This document shows positions 27,550-35,889 of a stretch of 64,000 nt of DNA, in pieces (the first letter of the stretch is position 1; every line of letters begins with the position of its first letter). The notes below the pieces were generated by a model that had not been told where the DNA came from, made no database searches, and saw only the letters and a list, made by a program, of their open reading frames with translations. This DNA is from BM003 sp963699835 (GTDB taxonomy: Bacteria; Pseudomonadota; Gammaproteobacteria; Steroidobacterales; BM003): positions 62,001 to 126,000 of the forward strand of contig CAVOVJ010000014.1 in NCBI GenBank assembly GCA_963699835.1, read 5' to 3'. The position numbers and the translations under genes are program-made.

Positions 27550-29609
27550 TCGAGCTCGGCACAATCAGTCTCAGGCACAATTCGTCGGTGCACGACGCTC
27601 GCGCCAAAATCCGCAGTCTCGCCGCAGCGCTCGGCTACGATGCAGTCGAGACGACCCGTCTCGCCACTGCGGTCTCCCAGGCCGCGCGTGCGCTACGCAG
27701 CTGCGACAACGAACCGCGCATTGCGGTGGCACTGGGCACGACGTTATCGCCACCCCAGCTCGTGCTGGACTTGCTTTGCCGCGGCGAAGCGCCCGGGATA
27801 ATGAAACTGTCGGGGTTCTTCGACTGTCTGCGCCGGCACGGCGCGCAGGACGGGATGAACGTCATCAGAGCGCTGAAACATCTGCCTGACCGGTCCTTCG
27901 CTCCGAGCGATGAGTTCATCGCCGAGCTAAGCAGCAGGATCCGCAGCCTGTCGCGCGAAGAGCTGATGGCGGAGATCCAGCAAAAGAACCGCGAACTCGA
28001 GCGCCACAGCGCCCAGCTGGAGGCAACGGTGGCCCAGCGCACCGAGGAACTGAAGCAGGCGATGGAAGCGGCGGAGTCCGCGAACAAGGCCAAGAGCGGA
28101 TTCCTCGCCAATATGAGCCATGAGCTGCGCACTCCCATGAATGCCATCATCGGCTATAGCGAAATGCTGATCGAGGACGCCGAGGACCAGGGCTTCGACG
28201 AAGCGGCTGAAGACCTGAAGAAAATTCATGGCGCCGGCACGCATTTACTTTCGCTGATCAACGATGTGCTCGATCTCGCCAAGGTCGAAGCCGGCAAAAT
28301 GGACGTCTACCTCGAAAACTTTAATGTAGCGGAGATGGTGAATGGCGTAGTGGCAACAATCGATGCGCTGGTCAAAAAGAACGACAACACGCTCAAAGTG
28401 AGCGTGGACGAGACCATCGGCGATATGCGCGCCGATGTCACCAAGGTCCGCCAGGCATTGCTGAACCTTCTCAGCAATGCCGCCAAATTCACCCATCAGG
28501 GTGAAGTCAGCATGGCGGTTTCCACGGAAACATCCGATGGTGTCGACTGGGTGCGGATGGCGGTATCCGACTCGGGCATCGGCATTCCGCCGGACAAGAT
28601 CGACCACGTATTCGACGAATTCTCCCAGGCCGACGAATCCACCACACGCAATTATGGCGGGACCGGGCTCGGGCTCCCCATCAGCCGGCGTTTCTGCCAG
28701 ATGATGGGCGGCGATATTCTCGTCGAAAGTAGCGTCGGGGAAGGCTCCACGTTCACGATCCGGCTGCCGCGACTGGTGGCGGAACCCGCCGACGAATCTC
28801 GGGGAAAAGAAAGCGCGCCACAGGTCGTGATCCCGGAACCGGGGGAGGAACAGGTGGTACTCGTGGTCGACGACGACCCGATCGCGCTCGACCTGCTCGG
28901 CAGAACGCTACATGATGCGGGCATGAGCGTCGTCACCGCTACCGACGGCGACGAAGCACTCGCAATGGCGCGATCGATTCAGCCCGCGGCCATCACCCTC
29001 GACGTACTGATGCCAGGCAAGGATGGCTGGGAGGTACTGCGCCAGCTAAAAGCCGATCCTGCCACGCAGGACATCCCGGTCGTCATGGTCACGATGACCG
29101 ACGACCGCGAACTCGGCTATGCGTTGGGTGCCACTGAATTCCTGACCAAGCCGGTGGAACGCAGCCGGCTGGTGCAACTGCTCGAGCGCCACGCCAGCGA
29201 AGACGGCGAGCGCCGCGCGCTGGTCGTGGATGACAAAGCAGAGAATCGCGAATTGCTGCGGCGCGCACTCGAGCAGGCAGGCTGGCAAGTCAGCGAGGCC
29301 GAGAACGGGCAGATTGCACTCGACAGGCTGAACGACGATGCACACTCGCTGATTTTGCTGGACCTGATGATGCCGGTAATGGACGGGTTCGAATTCGTGA
29401 TGGAAATGCACAAACTTGGGCCCTCTCGTGCCGTCCCGATCGTAGTAGTAACGGCCAAGGAAATCGACGAAGACGATCGGCGTCGTCTCAATGGCGGCGT
29501 GGTCGGGCTGATCGAGAAAGGCGGGCTCGACCGTGACGCACTGCTAACCCAGTTGCGCCAGCAACTCGCGGCAACGCGGATACCCAACAACCAGAAACAC
29601 CCGGACTAA
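27546..29609 (+). CDS. Hybrid sensor histidine kinase with N-terminal RsbT-like domain and two receiver domains
   Basis: A 687-residue cytoplasmic protein without membrane segments. Order: residues 1-135 resemble an RsbT/RsbW-like GHKL domain but with a degenerate N box (TAVSQAARALRSC instead of SELxRN); 140-185 coiled coil; HisKA with FLANMSHELRTPMNAI (H192); HATPase with NLLSNAAKF, VSDSGIGIPPDKI and GGTGLGLPISRRF; REC1 with D486 in TLDVLMPGKDG; REC2 with D606 in LLDLMMPVMDG. It is translationally coupled to rsbX, so it is likely the output of the stressosome, with RsbT or RsbS binding the N-terminal domain. No DNA-binding or diguanylate cyclase domain is present; the final effector is unknown. 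Confidence 0.9.
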   Translation: MIELGTISLRHNSSVHDARAKIRSLAAALGYDAVETTRLATAVSQAARALRSCDNEPRIAVALGTTLSPPQLVLDLLCRGEAPGIMKLSGFFDCLRRHGAQDGMNVIRALKHLPDRSFAPSDEFIAELSSRIRSLSREELMAEIQQKNRELERHSAQLEATVAQRTEELKQAMEAAESANKAKSGFLANMSHELRTPMNAIIGYSEMLIEDAEDQGFDEAAEDLKKIHGAGTHLLSLINDVLDLAKVEAGKMDVYLENFNVAEMVNGVVATIDALVKKNDNTLKVSVDETIGDMRADVTKVRQALLNLLSNAAKFTHQGEVSMAVSTETSDGVDWVRMAVSDSGIGIPPDKIDHVFDEFSQADESTTRNYGGTGLGLPISRRFCQMMGGDILVESSVGEGSTFTIRLPRLVAEPADESRGKESAPQVVIPEPGEEQVVLVVDDDPIALDLLGRTLHDAGMSVVTATDGDEALAMARSIQPAAITLDVLMPGKDGWEVLRQLKADPATQDIPVVMVTMTDDRELGYALGATEFLTKPVERSRLVQLLERHASEDGERRALVVDDKAENRELLRRALEQAGWQVSEAENGQIALDRLNDDAHSLILLDLMMPVMDGFEFVMEMHKLGPSRAVPIVVVTAKEIDEDDRRRLNGGVVGLIEKGGLDRDALLTQLRQQLAATRIPNNQKHPD

Positions 29610-29820
29610 TCCGCGCACCACGCCGGGTCCGCGGTGCACACCTTGTCGCCACGCCTTAGTTCGACCGCACCGCCAGGACTCAACTTGGATGCAGAGCGAG
29701 ACCGCAGACTACGCCCACTTCATGCCAGTGGTCGGTTGATGCGCTGCCGTCCACGAAAAAACCCGACTCGCTCCGACCGCAACCGCTTCGACGTGCCGTA
29801 TAGCGGTGCGGGCAATCGCC

Positions 29821-30009
29821 ATGGAAAATCCCAGTTACAGTAAGTTCATCGTGCTTCCTGGCGCCCTGGTACTGCAGGGCGGCACGAGTGCAAGGGCCGT
29901 CGGCGCCGTGGTCGGAAGCGCCGCAACTGTGGCCGTGGAAACCGCAAAAGTCCCGGTCAAGGCAAACGGTGCAGTCGTCGATGTGGTGACCGACGAGGAC
30001 GACGACTAG
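29821..30009 (+). CDS. Small hypothetical protein, glycine/alanine/valine-rich
   Basis: A 62-residue frame starting ATG 29821 (an in-frame GTG lies five codons upstream). It reads FIVLPGALVLQGGTSARAVG near the start, then a hydrophobic valine/alanine stretch and an acidic end VTDEDDD. The N-terminus resembles a lipoprotein signal in which the cysteine is missing, so it could be a small envelope protein. Base composition and codon bias fit a coding frame, but no family is recognised. Confidence 0.45.
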   Translation: MENPSYSKFIVLPGALVLQGGTSARAVGAVVGSAATVAVETAKVPVKANGAVVDVVTDEDDD

Positions 30010-30150
30010 CCCGGCATCCCATGCCGAACCGGACCGGCAGGTCCGCGAACCAGCGCCGACTCAACGCCGTTGCGAATTCGCCTCTGCCGGGTCAAAACCG
30101 TTATGCTGCACCGTACGACAGGTGGGCACCGAAGAGAAAAGGAAAAACCA

Positions 30151-30942
30151 ATGCGTTACCGAAGTCGAATTGTCACGAGCCTGCTTGCGGCAGCGTTTGC
30201 TTTTAGCGCCCACGCACAGACGGAACAATCCCCCCAGCCACCGGAAATCGAGCCGGAGGCATTGAGCGTGGTGCAGGCGATGTCGGATTATCTCGCCGCC
30301 AGCAATGACTTCTACTACGAAATAGACACCACTTACGACGTCGTTCAGCCATCCGGCATGAAGGTCGAAATGGGCGTAGCGCGCAAAATCCTGGTGTCAC
30401 GCCCCAACCGCATGCGCATGGAAGCGATCCGCCGCAGCGGCAGGGAAGGTATCCTGGTTTTTGACGGCGGGCACATCTGGGCCCATTCCGAGGAAGACAA
30501 CGTCTATGCGCAGACGGAACAGGTTGGAGATCTCGTCGAGAGCATCGATTTTGCCGTGTCCGAACTCGGGATCAAGGCGCCATTGTCGGAACTGGCCTCG
30601 CCTGATTTGTTCGCGTCGATCGCCCGCGATCTCGAGAGCGCCGAGCACCTCGGCGAGGAAGTGATTCAGGGTGTCACCTCCCATCACCTGCTGTTGAGTA
30701 ACGATTACGCCGACTTCCAGATGTGGATAAAAACCGGCGACGAGCCGCTGCTGCAGAGAATCGTCATCGACTACCGTGAAGAACGCGGCCAGCCCCAGTT
30801 CCGCGGGCAGTTCAGCAACTGGAACATGGCGCCAAAGAATACAGCGGGCAAATTTACGTTTGTACCGCCCAAAGACGCGGAACGGATTCGCTTTTACGTC
30901 GCCACGCCACCCACCGTTTCGAACCAGGAGGCCGCGGAATGA
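30151..30942 (+). CDS. DUF2092-family periplasmic protein
   Basis: A 263-residue secreted protein. ATG 30151 follows AAAGGAAAA and starts a signal peptide MRYRSRIVTSLLAAAFAFSA with cleavage after AHA. The mature part has QAMSDYLAASNDFYYEIDTT, VARKILVSRPNRMRMEA and GREGILVFDGGHIWAHSEED, the pattern of DUF2092 proteins, which have a fold related to LolA-type lipoprotein carriers. The role is unknown. It is coupled to the next gene by an ATGA overlap. Confidence 0.75.
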   Translation: MRYRSRIVTSLLAAAFAFSAHAQTEQSPQPPEIEPEALSVVQAMSDYLAASNDFYYEIDTTYDVVQPSGMKVEMGVARKILVSRPNRMRMEAIRRSGREGILVFDGGHIWAHSEEDNVYAQTEQVGDLVESIDFAVSELGIKAPLSELASPDLFASIARDLESAEHLGEEVIQGVTSHHLLLSNDYADFQMWIKTGDEPLLQRIVIDYREERGQPQFRGQFSNWNMAPKNTAGKFTFVPPKDAERIRFYVATPPTVSNQEAAE

Positions 30943-31550
30943 AATCGACCCATGGGAAAGTCGTCGTCAGCCTGGTAGCCGTGTCAGTGGTGTGCCTGCT
31001 GGCTGTGGATTTTGTTGAAGCCCGCCGCGGCGGCGGTGGTGGGGGCGGTCGCTCAATGTCTCGCGGCGGACCGGCCGCAAGCGGCTCGATCCACCGCTCC
31101 CAGGCACAACCACAACGAAGCACACCGAGCCAGCGTGACATGTCGAACCCGGGCGCCGGATCGCGCCAGGATCGCGCCGGCGACTATGCCGCTCAGCGTC
31201 CGGCACAGGGATCGATCAATGCCAACGACCGCGAGGCAGGCGCGATCAACACCAATAATCGCCAGGACAATCTCGATCAGGCTCGCGACACCAACCAGGA
31301 TCGCTACGATCAACGCCAGGAGACCATCAACGAACGCCAGGATTTTGCCAAGGAGGTCCATAACGACCGCGAAGAGTGGTACGAGGATAGCTGGCATGGA
31401 CGCACTTACGTCTCGGTAAACGCCTGGGGCAGCATGGGCTGTAGTTACACCAGGGTCGTCGTCGGCGGAGTCACCTATTACGACTGTCGCGGCGTCCGCT
31501 ACGAGCGCGTCTATCGCGGCAGCGAAGTCGTATACGTAGTCGTAAACTAG
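30939..31550 (+). CDS. Secreted hypothetical protein with Gly/Arg-rich and Asn/Gln/Asp-rich regions
   Basis: A 203-residue protein with an N-terminal hydrophobic signal (VVVSLVAVSVVCLLAVDFVE), a glycine run with arginines (RRGGGGGGGRS), a long low-complexity middle rich in N, Q, D and R, and a C-terminal folded part with YTRVVVGGVTYYDCRGVRYE and two cysteines. The C-terminal pattern is like small periplasmic domains often found with DUF2092 genes. It overlaps the DUF2092 gene by four bases, so the two are co-translated. No function is assigned. Confidence 0.65.
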   Translation: MKSTHGKVVVSLVAVSVVCLLAVDFVEARRGGGGGGGRSMSRGGPAASGSIHRSQAQPQRSTPSQRDMSNPGAGSRQDRAGDYAAQRPAQGSINANDREAGAINTNNRQDNLDQARDTNQDRYDQRQETINERQDFAKEVHNDREEWYEDSWHGRTYVSVNAWGSMGCSYTRVVVGGVTYYDCRGVRYERVYRGSEVVYVVVN

Positions 31551-31569
31551 ATCCGCGCGCGACGAACCG

Positions 31570-32010
31570 GTGATCGCATTGGTCAGACGCCTGGCCGGTT
31601 CGGCCCCGTACTGGCTTCCCGCGGTTTTGCTTGTCGCTGTCGCCACCAATCAGATGCGTCTCGCACATGTCGAGGGCCTGTCGCCGTGGTCGGGGGGCGG
31701 CTTTGGCATGTTCTCCACCACCGACGCGCCAGGCAATCGCCATCTTCATGCGTTTGTGCAGAACGAAGGCATCCGCCGTGAAGTCGCTGTTACTGCGGAC
31801 CTGCACCGCACTGTCCGACGCGCGACGACATTGCCCGCGCAAGCGCGCTTGCGCGCACTGGCCGATGAGTTGTCTCAGCGGGAGTCCGGCGGTCGCATCG
31901 CATGGGACGAAATCGAGATCCAGATCTGGGCAGTCAATTACAATCCGGCGACGCTTGCACCCGGGGGCCGCCTGGTAAGGAAAGAACGGTTTGCGGTCGC
32001 AGCGCCTTGA
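31570..32010 (+). CDS. Hypothetical membrane-anchored protein
   Basis: A 146-residue protein from GTG 31570. It has one N-terminal membrane helix (YWLPAVLLVAVATNQMRL) and then GGFGMFSTTDAPGNRHLHAF and a mixed alpha/beta tail. It overlaps the next membrane-protein gene by 20 bases, so they probably work together. The MFSTTD segment resembles short conserved segments of proteins encoded beside HTTM-like membrane proteins, but I do not recognise a named family. Confidence 0.6.
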   Translation: MIALVRRLAGSAPYWLPAVLLVAVATNQMRLAHVEGLSPWSGGGFGMFSTTDAPGNRHLHAFVQNEGIRREVAVTADLHRTVRRATTLPAQARLRALADELSQRESGGRIAWDEIEIQIWAVNYNPATLAPGGRLVRKERFAVAAP

Positions 32011-32902
32011 GCGGATTGTCGCCGCATGCCGCGGCCATGCCGGGCCGCTGGCAATAGACCTCGCGCTACGCCTGACGTTGCTCGACCTTTTACTTCGCCC
32101 GGTGGGAAACTGGGTGCTGCGGCCGGTGTTCCTGGCGATCGCGGCGATCGCCCTGATCCGGCCGGCGTGGTTGCGCCAGCCGTTGCCATGGCTGGCGCTC
32201 GCTGCGTTGGCGGGCGCAAGAGTGCTGCTCGACTGGCCGCTTGCAGATAATCACGCCTACCTGTTGGGCTACTGGTGTCTTGCCATCGCGCTCGCATTGT
32301 CGACCGCGGTTCCGGATCGCGTACTCGCCATCAATGGCCGCCTGTTGATCGGCCTGGTCTTCCTGTTCGCCTGTATCTGGAAATTTAGCGGCTCCGGTCA
32401 TTACGCGGACGGGACATTTTTCCAGGTTACGTTTCTCACCGACCCCCGCTTCGAAGGGTTCTCCCGCGTAGCCGGCGGCCTCGATGCAGACACCTACCGC
32501 CAACTTCACGAGTCGGTAAAACAGCACAACGATGCAGGACCGGCCCTGCAGCCGGGTCTCATCGAAATCCCGGCTCGCTTTCGCGCGCTCGCAATGGCTG
32601 CGACCGTGTGGAACCTGTTCATCAATGCCGCGCTGGCTATCGCGTTTCTATGGCCGGGCGGCAAGCGTCTGTCCGCAATCCGCCACAGTCTGTTGCTGAC
32701 TTACTGCACGATAACCTACGCGATTGCGACCGTGGACGGCTTCGGCTGGTTATTGCTCGCAATGGGTGCCGCGCAATGCACGCTCGCCGAGAAACGTACC
32801 CGCATCGCCTATGTGCTGGTATTCATCGCGATCGTTTTTTATCGCGAGATTCCATGGGCCGACGAGGTGTTTTTGCCTTTGCTGCAGGGCGCGGGCGGAT
32901 AA
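31991..32902 (+). CDS. Multispanning membrane protein (HTTM-like?)
   Basis: A 303-residue inner-membrane protein with about seven hydrophobic segments, such as VFLAIAAIALI, LGYWCLAIALALSTAV, LLIGLVFLFACIWKF and YVLVFIAIVFY. The block LIGLVFLFACIWKFSGSGHYADGTFF, here seen in two adjoining parts, recalls the HTTM/vitamin-K gamma-carboxylase-like membrane family. It starts at TTG 31991 inside the end of the preceding gene. No catalytic function is claimed. Confidence 0.6.
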   Translation: MRSQRLERIVAACRGHAGPLAIDLALRLTLLDLLLRPVGNWVLRPVFLAIAAIALIRPAWLRQPLPWLALAALAGARVLLDWPLADNHAYLLGYWCLAIALALSTAVPDRVLAINGRLLIGLVFLFACIWKFSGSGHYADGTFFQVTFLTDPRFEGFSRVAGGLDADTYRQLHESVKQHNDAGPALQPGLIEIPARFRALAMAATVWNLFINAALAIAFLWPGGKRLSAIRHSLLLTYCTITYAIATVDGFGWLLLAMGAAQCTLAEKRTRIAYVLVFIAIVFYREIPWADEVFLPLLQGAGG

Positions 32903-33057
32903 ACGGCAGGCGGGCCCGACTGGCCGGCTGCAGTTCCGGCACCGTGCAAATACGCCGCCGCAAAGGCCAGACATGCGGCACGGCAGTGGACAGATGAGAT
33001 TCGCCGGCGGCACCGTACGACCCGCCCCCATTAACCGGACACGGGCTCACTATCGAA

Positions 33058-35115
33058 TCAGGTCACTGCTGCCTGGCGCGTGGCAAGCCGGTACATTGCG
33101 AATGCGACACCCGCCAGCATCAATAACCCGAGCCAGCCACCGAACTGCATCGCCGTGCCGAGTGCCAGCACGTCGGCGCGTCCGGCCATGACAATCGGAA
33201 TCGCTATGAATATCCCCATCAACGCCTCGCCGGTGATAAGACCGGCTGCGAACAGCGTGCCTTTTTGGTGGATGCGTTCCCGTGCATTCGCATCGGCGAA
33301 CGGTGCAAAGTGGCGCTCGACAAAATGGGCAACCAGGCCACCGGCAAAAATCGGCACACTGACTTCGATCGGCAGATAGATGCCTACCGCGCAGGCCAGC
33401 ACGGGTACGCGAAAGGTCGATCCCCTGCGTTTCAGCAATTCGTCGAGCGCAATAATGGCGACGCCGATCGCCGCGCCGATAGCGATTGTCGTCCACGGCA
33501 ATTCGCCGCCAAAAATACCCTTTGCGACCGACGCCATCAGATTGGCCTGCGGCGCAAGCAGCGGGTTCGGGTGGGTCTCGGTCGGGACGCCGATGCCATA
33601 AGCCTGGGCCAGAAGATTCAATACCGGTGCGAGCACCAGCGCGCTCGACACGCCGCCGATGGCGAGCATGGTCTGCTGTTTCCACGGCGTGGCACCGAGG
33701 ATGTAGCCGCACTTCAGATCCTGCAGGTTGTCGCCGCCGATACAGGCCGCGCAGCAAACGACCGCGCCGATCATGATCGCGGCGACCGCGCCTATCGACG
33801 AATCCCGTCCCATGATCGCGGCAAGCACCAGCGCCGCGAACAGGATCGTTGCAATCGTAATACCCGAAACCGGATTGTTCGACGAACCGACAAGCCCGGC
33901 CATGTAGGCCGACACCGATACGAACAGGAACCCGGCGACGATCATGATCACCGTCATCGGGATGCTGACCATCCACTGCGACACGATGGCCTGGTAGAGC
34001 ATCATCAGCGGCAGCGTAAACAGCACCACCCCGATCAGGATGTAACGCATCGGCAGATCGCGCTCGGTACGCGGCGTAACGGCGCCGGCATTGGCGCGGC
34101 CGGCCATCATTCCGCTGCGAATACCCGAGACCAGCGATGAGCGCAGCGAGATCAGGGTCCACACACCACCGGTCAGCATCGCGCCGACCCCGAGATAGCG
34201 CACCTGCGCGGACCAGATCGCATAGGCCGCATCGATCGGCCCGGCCGCGGCGATCTCAGCGCTCAGCGCCGGGTCGCCAGCGAGAAAAAACGTACTGTAA
34301 ACGGGGATCGCGATCATCCAGGCAATGACACCACCCGACAGCATCACGATGCCGATATTCAGACCCACGATATAACCGACACCGAACAAGGCCGGCGACA
34401 GGTTAGTACCGAGATAACCCAGCGTCTTGCCAAACCAGCCGGCAACCGCCGCGGTATCCGGGATCAGGCGCAGACCGCTGCCGGCGGCGAGCTTCATAAA
34501 GCCGCCGATCACCGACGCCGCGGCGAGCAGCTTGAGGCCCTGCTCGGGATGCTCCCCGGTTTTCAGCACCTCGGCCGCCGCCTTGCCCTCGGGGAACGCC
34601 AAACCCTGGTCGACGATCATCGAACGCCGCAACGGCACCGAGAACAACACGCCAAGCAGCCCGCCCAGACCGGCGATCGCCAGCACCCACGAGTAGCGGA
34701 AATCGGTCCAGTAACCGAGGATGATCAGCGCCGGCATCGTGAAGATCACGCCGGTGGCAATCGAAGAACCGGCCGAAGCCCCGGTTGCAACGATATTGTT
34801 TTCAAGGATATGCCCGCCGCCGAGCATTTTCAGCACACCCATCGACACGACAGCGGCAGGGATCGCCGATGCAAGGGTCATACCTGCGAACAGTCCCAGA
34901 TAGGTATTGGCACCGGCCAAAATGATTGCCAGAACGATCGCCAATGCGATCGCGCGGGTGGTCAACTCCGGTGGCGCCTCCGTCTCCATGTCGTCATCCG
35001 ATCGCCCGGCTGTTGCCCGCGGGTCGGGCAGCCCGAATACTCGCGCCAGTATGGGCGATGCGGCGCCGATCCAGAAGGGCTGCGCATGTTTTTTGCCGTC
35101 TGCGCGCCGAGGCAT
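33058..35115 (-). CDS. OPT-family oligopeptide (or metal-chelate) transporter
   Basis: A 685-residue inner-membrane protein with about 14-16 hydrophobic segments. The family hallmark GANTYLGLFAGMTLASAIPAAV lies near the N-terminus, followed by ENNIVATGASAGSSIATGVIF and GVSSALVLAPVLNLLAQAYGIG. Bacterial OPT proteins import oligopeptides; some relatives move metal-chelate complexes. The start is either ATG 35115 or ATG 34989 (METEAPPELTTR), and the later one removes a 42-residue polar lead. It is divergent from the CO dehydrogenase operon across 141 bases, so a shared control region is possible. Confidence 0.9.
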   Translation of the reverse strand: MPRRADGKKHAQPFWIGAASPILARVFGLPDPRATAGRSDDDMETEAPPELTTRAIALAIVLAIILAGANTYLGLFAGMTLASAIPAAVVSMGVLKMLGGGHILENNIVATGASAGSSIATGVIFTMPALIILGYWTDFRYSWVLAIAGLGGLLGVLFSVPLRRSMIVDQGLAFPEGKAAAEVLKTGEHPEQGLKLLAAASVIGGFMKLAAGSGLRLIPDTAAVAGWFGKTLGYLGTNLSPALFGVGYIVGLNIGIVMLSGGVIAWMIAIPVYSTFFLAGDPALSAEIAAAGPIDAAYAIWSAQVRYLGVGAMLTGGVWTLISLRSSLVSGIRSGMMAGRANAGAVTPRTERDLPMRYILIGVVLFTLPLMMLYQAIVSQWMVSIPMTVIMIVAGFLFVSVSAYMAGLVGSSNNPVSGITIATILFAALVLAAIMGRDSSIGAVAAIMIGAVVCCAACIGGDNLQDLKCGYILGATPWKQQTMLAIGGVSSALVLAPVLNLLAQAYGIGVPTETHPNPLLAPQANLMASVAKGIFGGELPWTTIAIGAAIGVAIIALDELLKRRGSTFRVPVLACAVGIYLPIEVSVPIFAGGLVAHFVERHFAPFADANARERIHQKGTLFAAGLITGEALMGIFIAIPIVMAGRADVLALGTAMQFGGWLGLLMLAGVAFAMYRLATRQAAVT

Positions 35116-35256
35116 GCGTGGCAGCGCCGCTCTAGGTACAACCCAGAATTGTGTTTCCAGCCTGCGGCTGGGAGCATGGTGCTGCTTCGGTAGGTAAATT
35201 TAATTGCCACCGAAACAGGGTTTGAAAATACCGGGTTGCCCCCGGGGAGGCGTCCC

Positions 35257-35889
35257 ATGAAGACGGTCTTCGTCAACCCCGAGCGGTGCATCGGCTGCCG
35301 CCAGTGCGAGTTCGCGTGCGCGGTCGCGCATTCGCGAAGCCATGACGCTGCGGCCGCACCGTTCGAGACTCCGCGCCCGCACTCCAGGATACACGTCGAC
35401 GCCGGAACGACTTACAACACATCGTTCCCGAATCGCTGCCGGCATTGTGATCCGGCACCCTGCGTCGAGGTTTGCCCGACTGGCGCGATGCATCGGGATC
35501 CGGAGTGCGACGTGGTACTGGCCGATGGCCATAAGTGCATCGCCTGCGCCATGTGCGCAATGGTCTGTCCGTTCGATGTCATCACGTTTCATAGCGCGGC
35601 CAATGGCGCACCACCGAGGGTGGTCGCAACGAAGTGCGACGGTTGCGTTGAGCGGGTGCGCGCTGGCTCAATTCCGGCGTGCGTCGAGGCCTGCAAGGTC
35701 GGCGCACTGGTTTTCGGTGATCTGAACGAACTGATTGCGGCGGGCTGCGCGCGCGAATCGAGCGCAATCCTCACCTCTGCCGCGGCCGCATCGCTTGCTA
35801 TAGGCGAGCCCGACGGCGTGGCGGGCTGGCGCGCCTGGGGCGCGGCGGCGACGCATGTAAACGAGGAGGTGCGTCATGGCAAGCCATGA
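35257..35889 (+). CDS. cooF: CooF-type iron-sulfur electron-transfer protein
   Basis: Ferredoxin-like partner of CO dehydrogenase, 210 residues. ATG 35257 has a strong GGGGAGG site. Four cysteine clusters are seen: CIGCRQCEFAC, CRHCDPAPCVEVCP, CIACAMCAMVCP and CDGCVERVRAGSIPACVEAC, enough for four [4Fe-4S] clusters. This is the layout of CooF and of HycB/DmsB-type subunits. The gene directly upstream of cooS, overlapping it by 14 bases, decides for CooF. It would carry electrons from CO oxidation to the flavoprotein encoded downstream or another acceptor. Confidence 0.9.
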   Translation: MKTVFVNPERCIGCRQCEFACAVAHSRSHDAAAAPFETPRPHSRIHVDAGTTYNTSFPNRCRHCDPAPCVEVCPTGAMHRDPECDVVLADGHKCIACAMCAMVCPFDVITFHSAANGAPPRVVATKCDGCVERVRAGSIPACVEACKVGALVFGDLNELIAAGCARESSAILTSAAAASLAIGEPDGVAGWRAWGAAATHVNEEVRHGKP

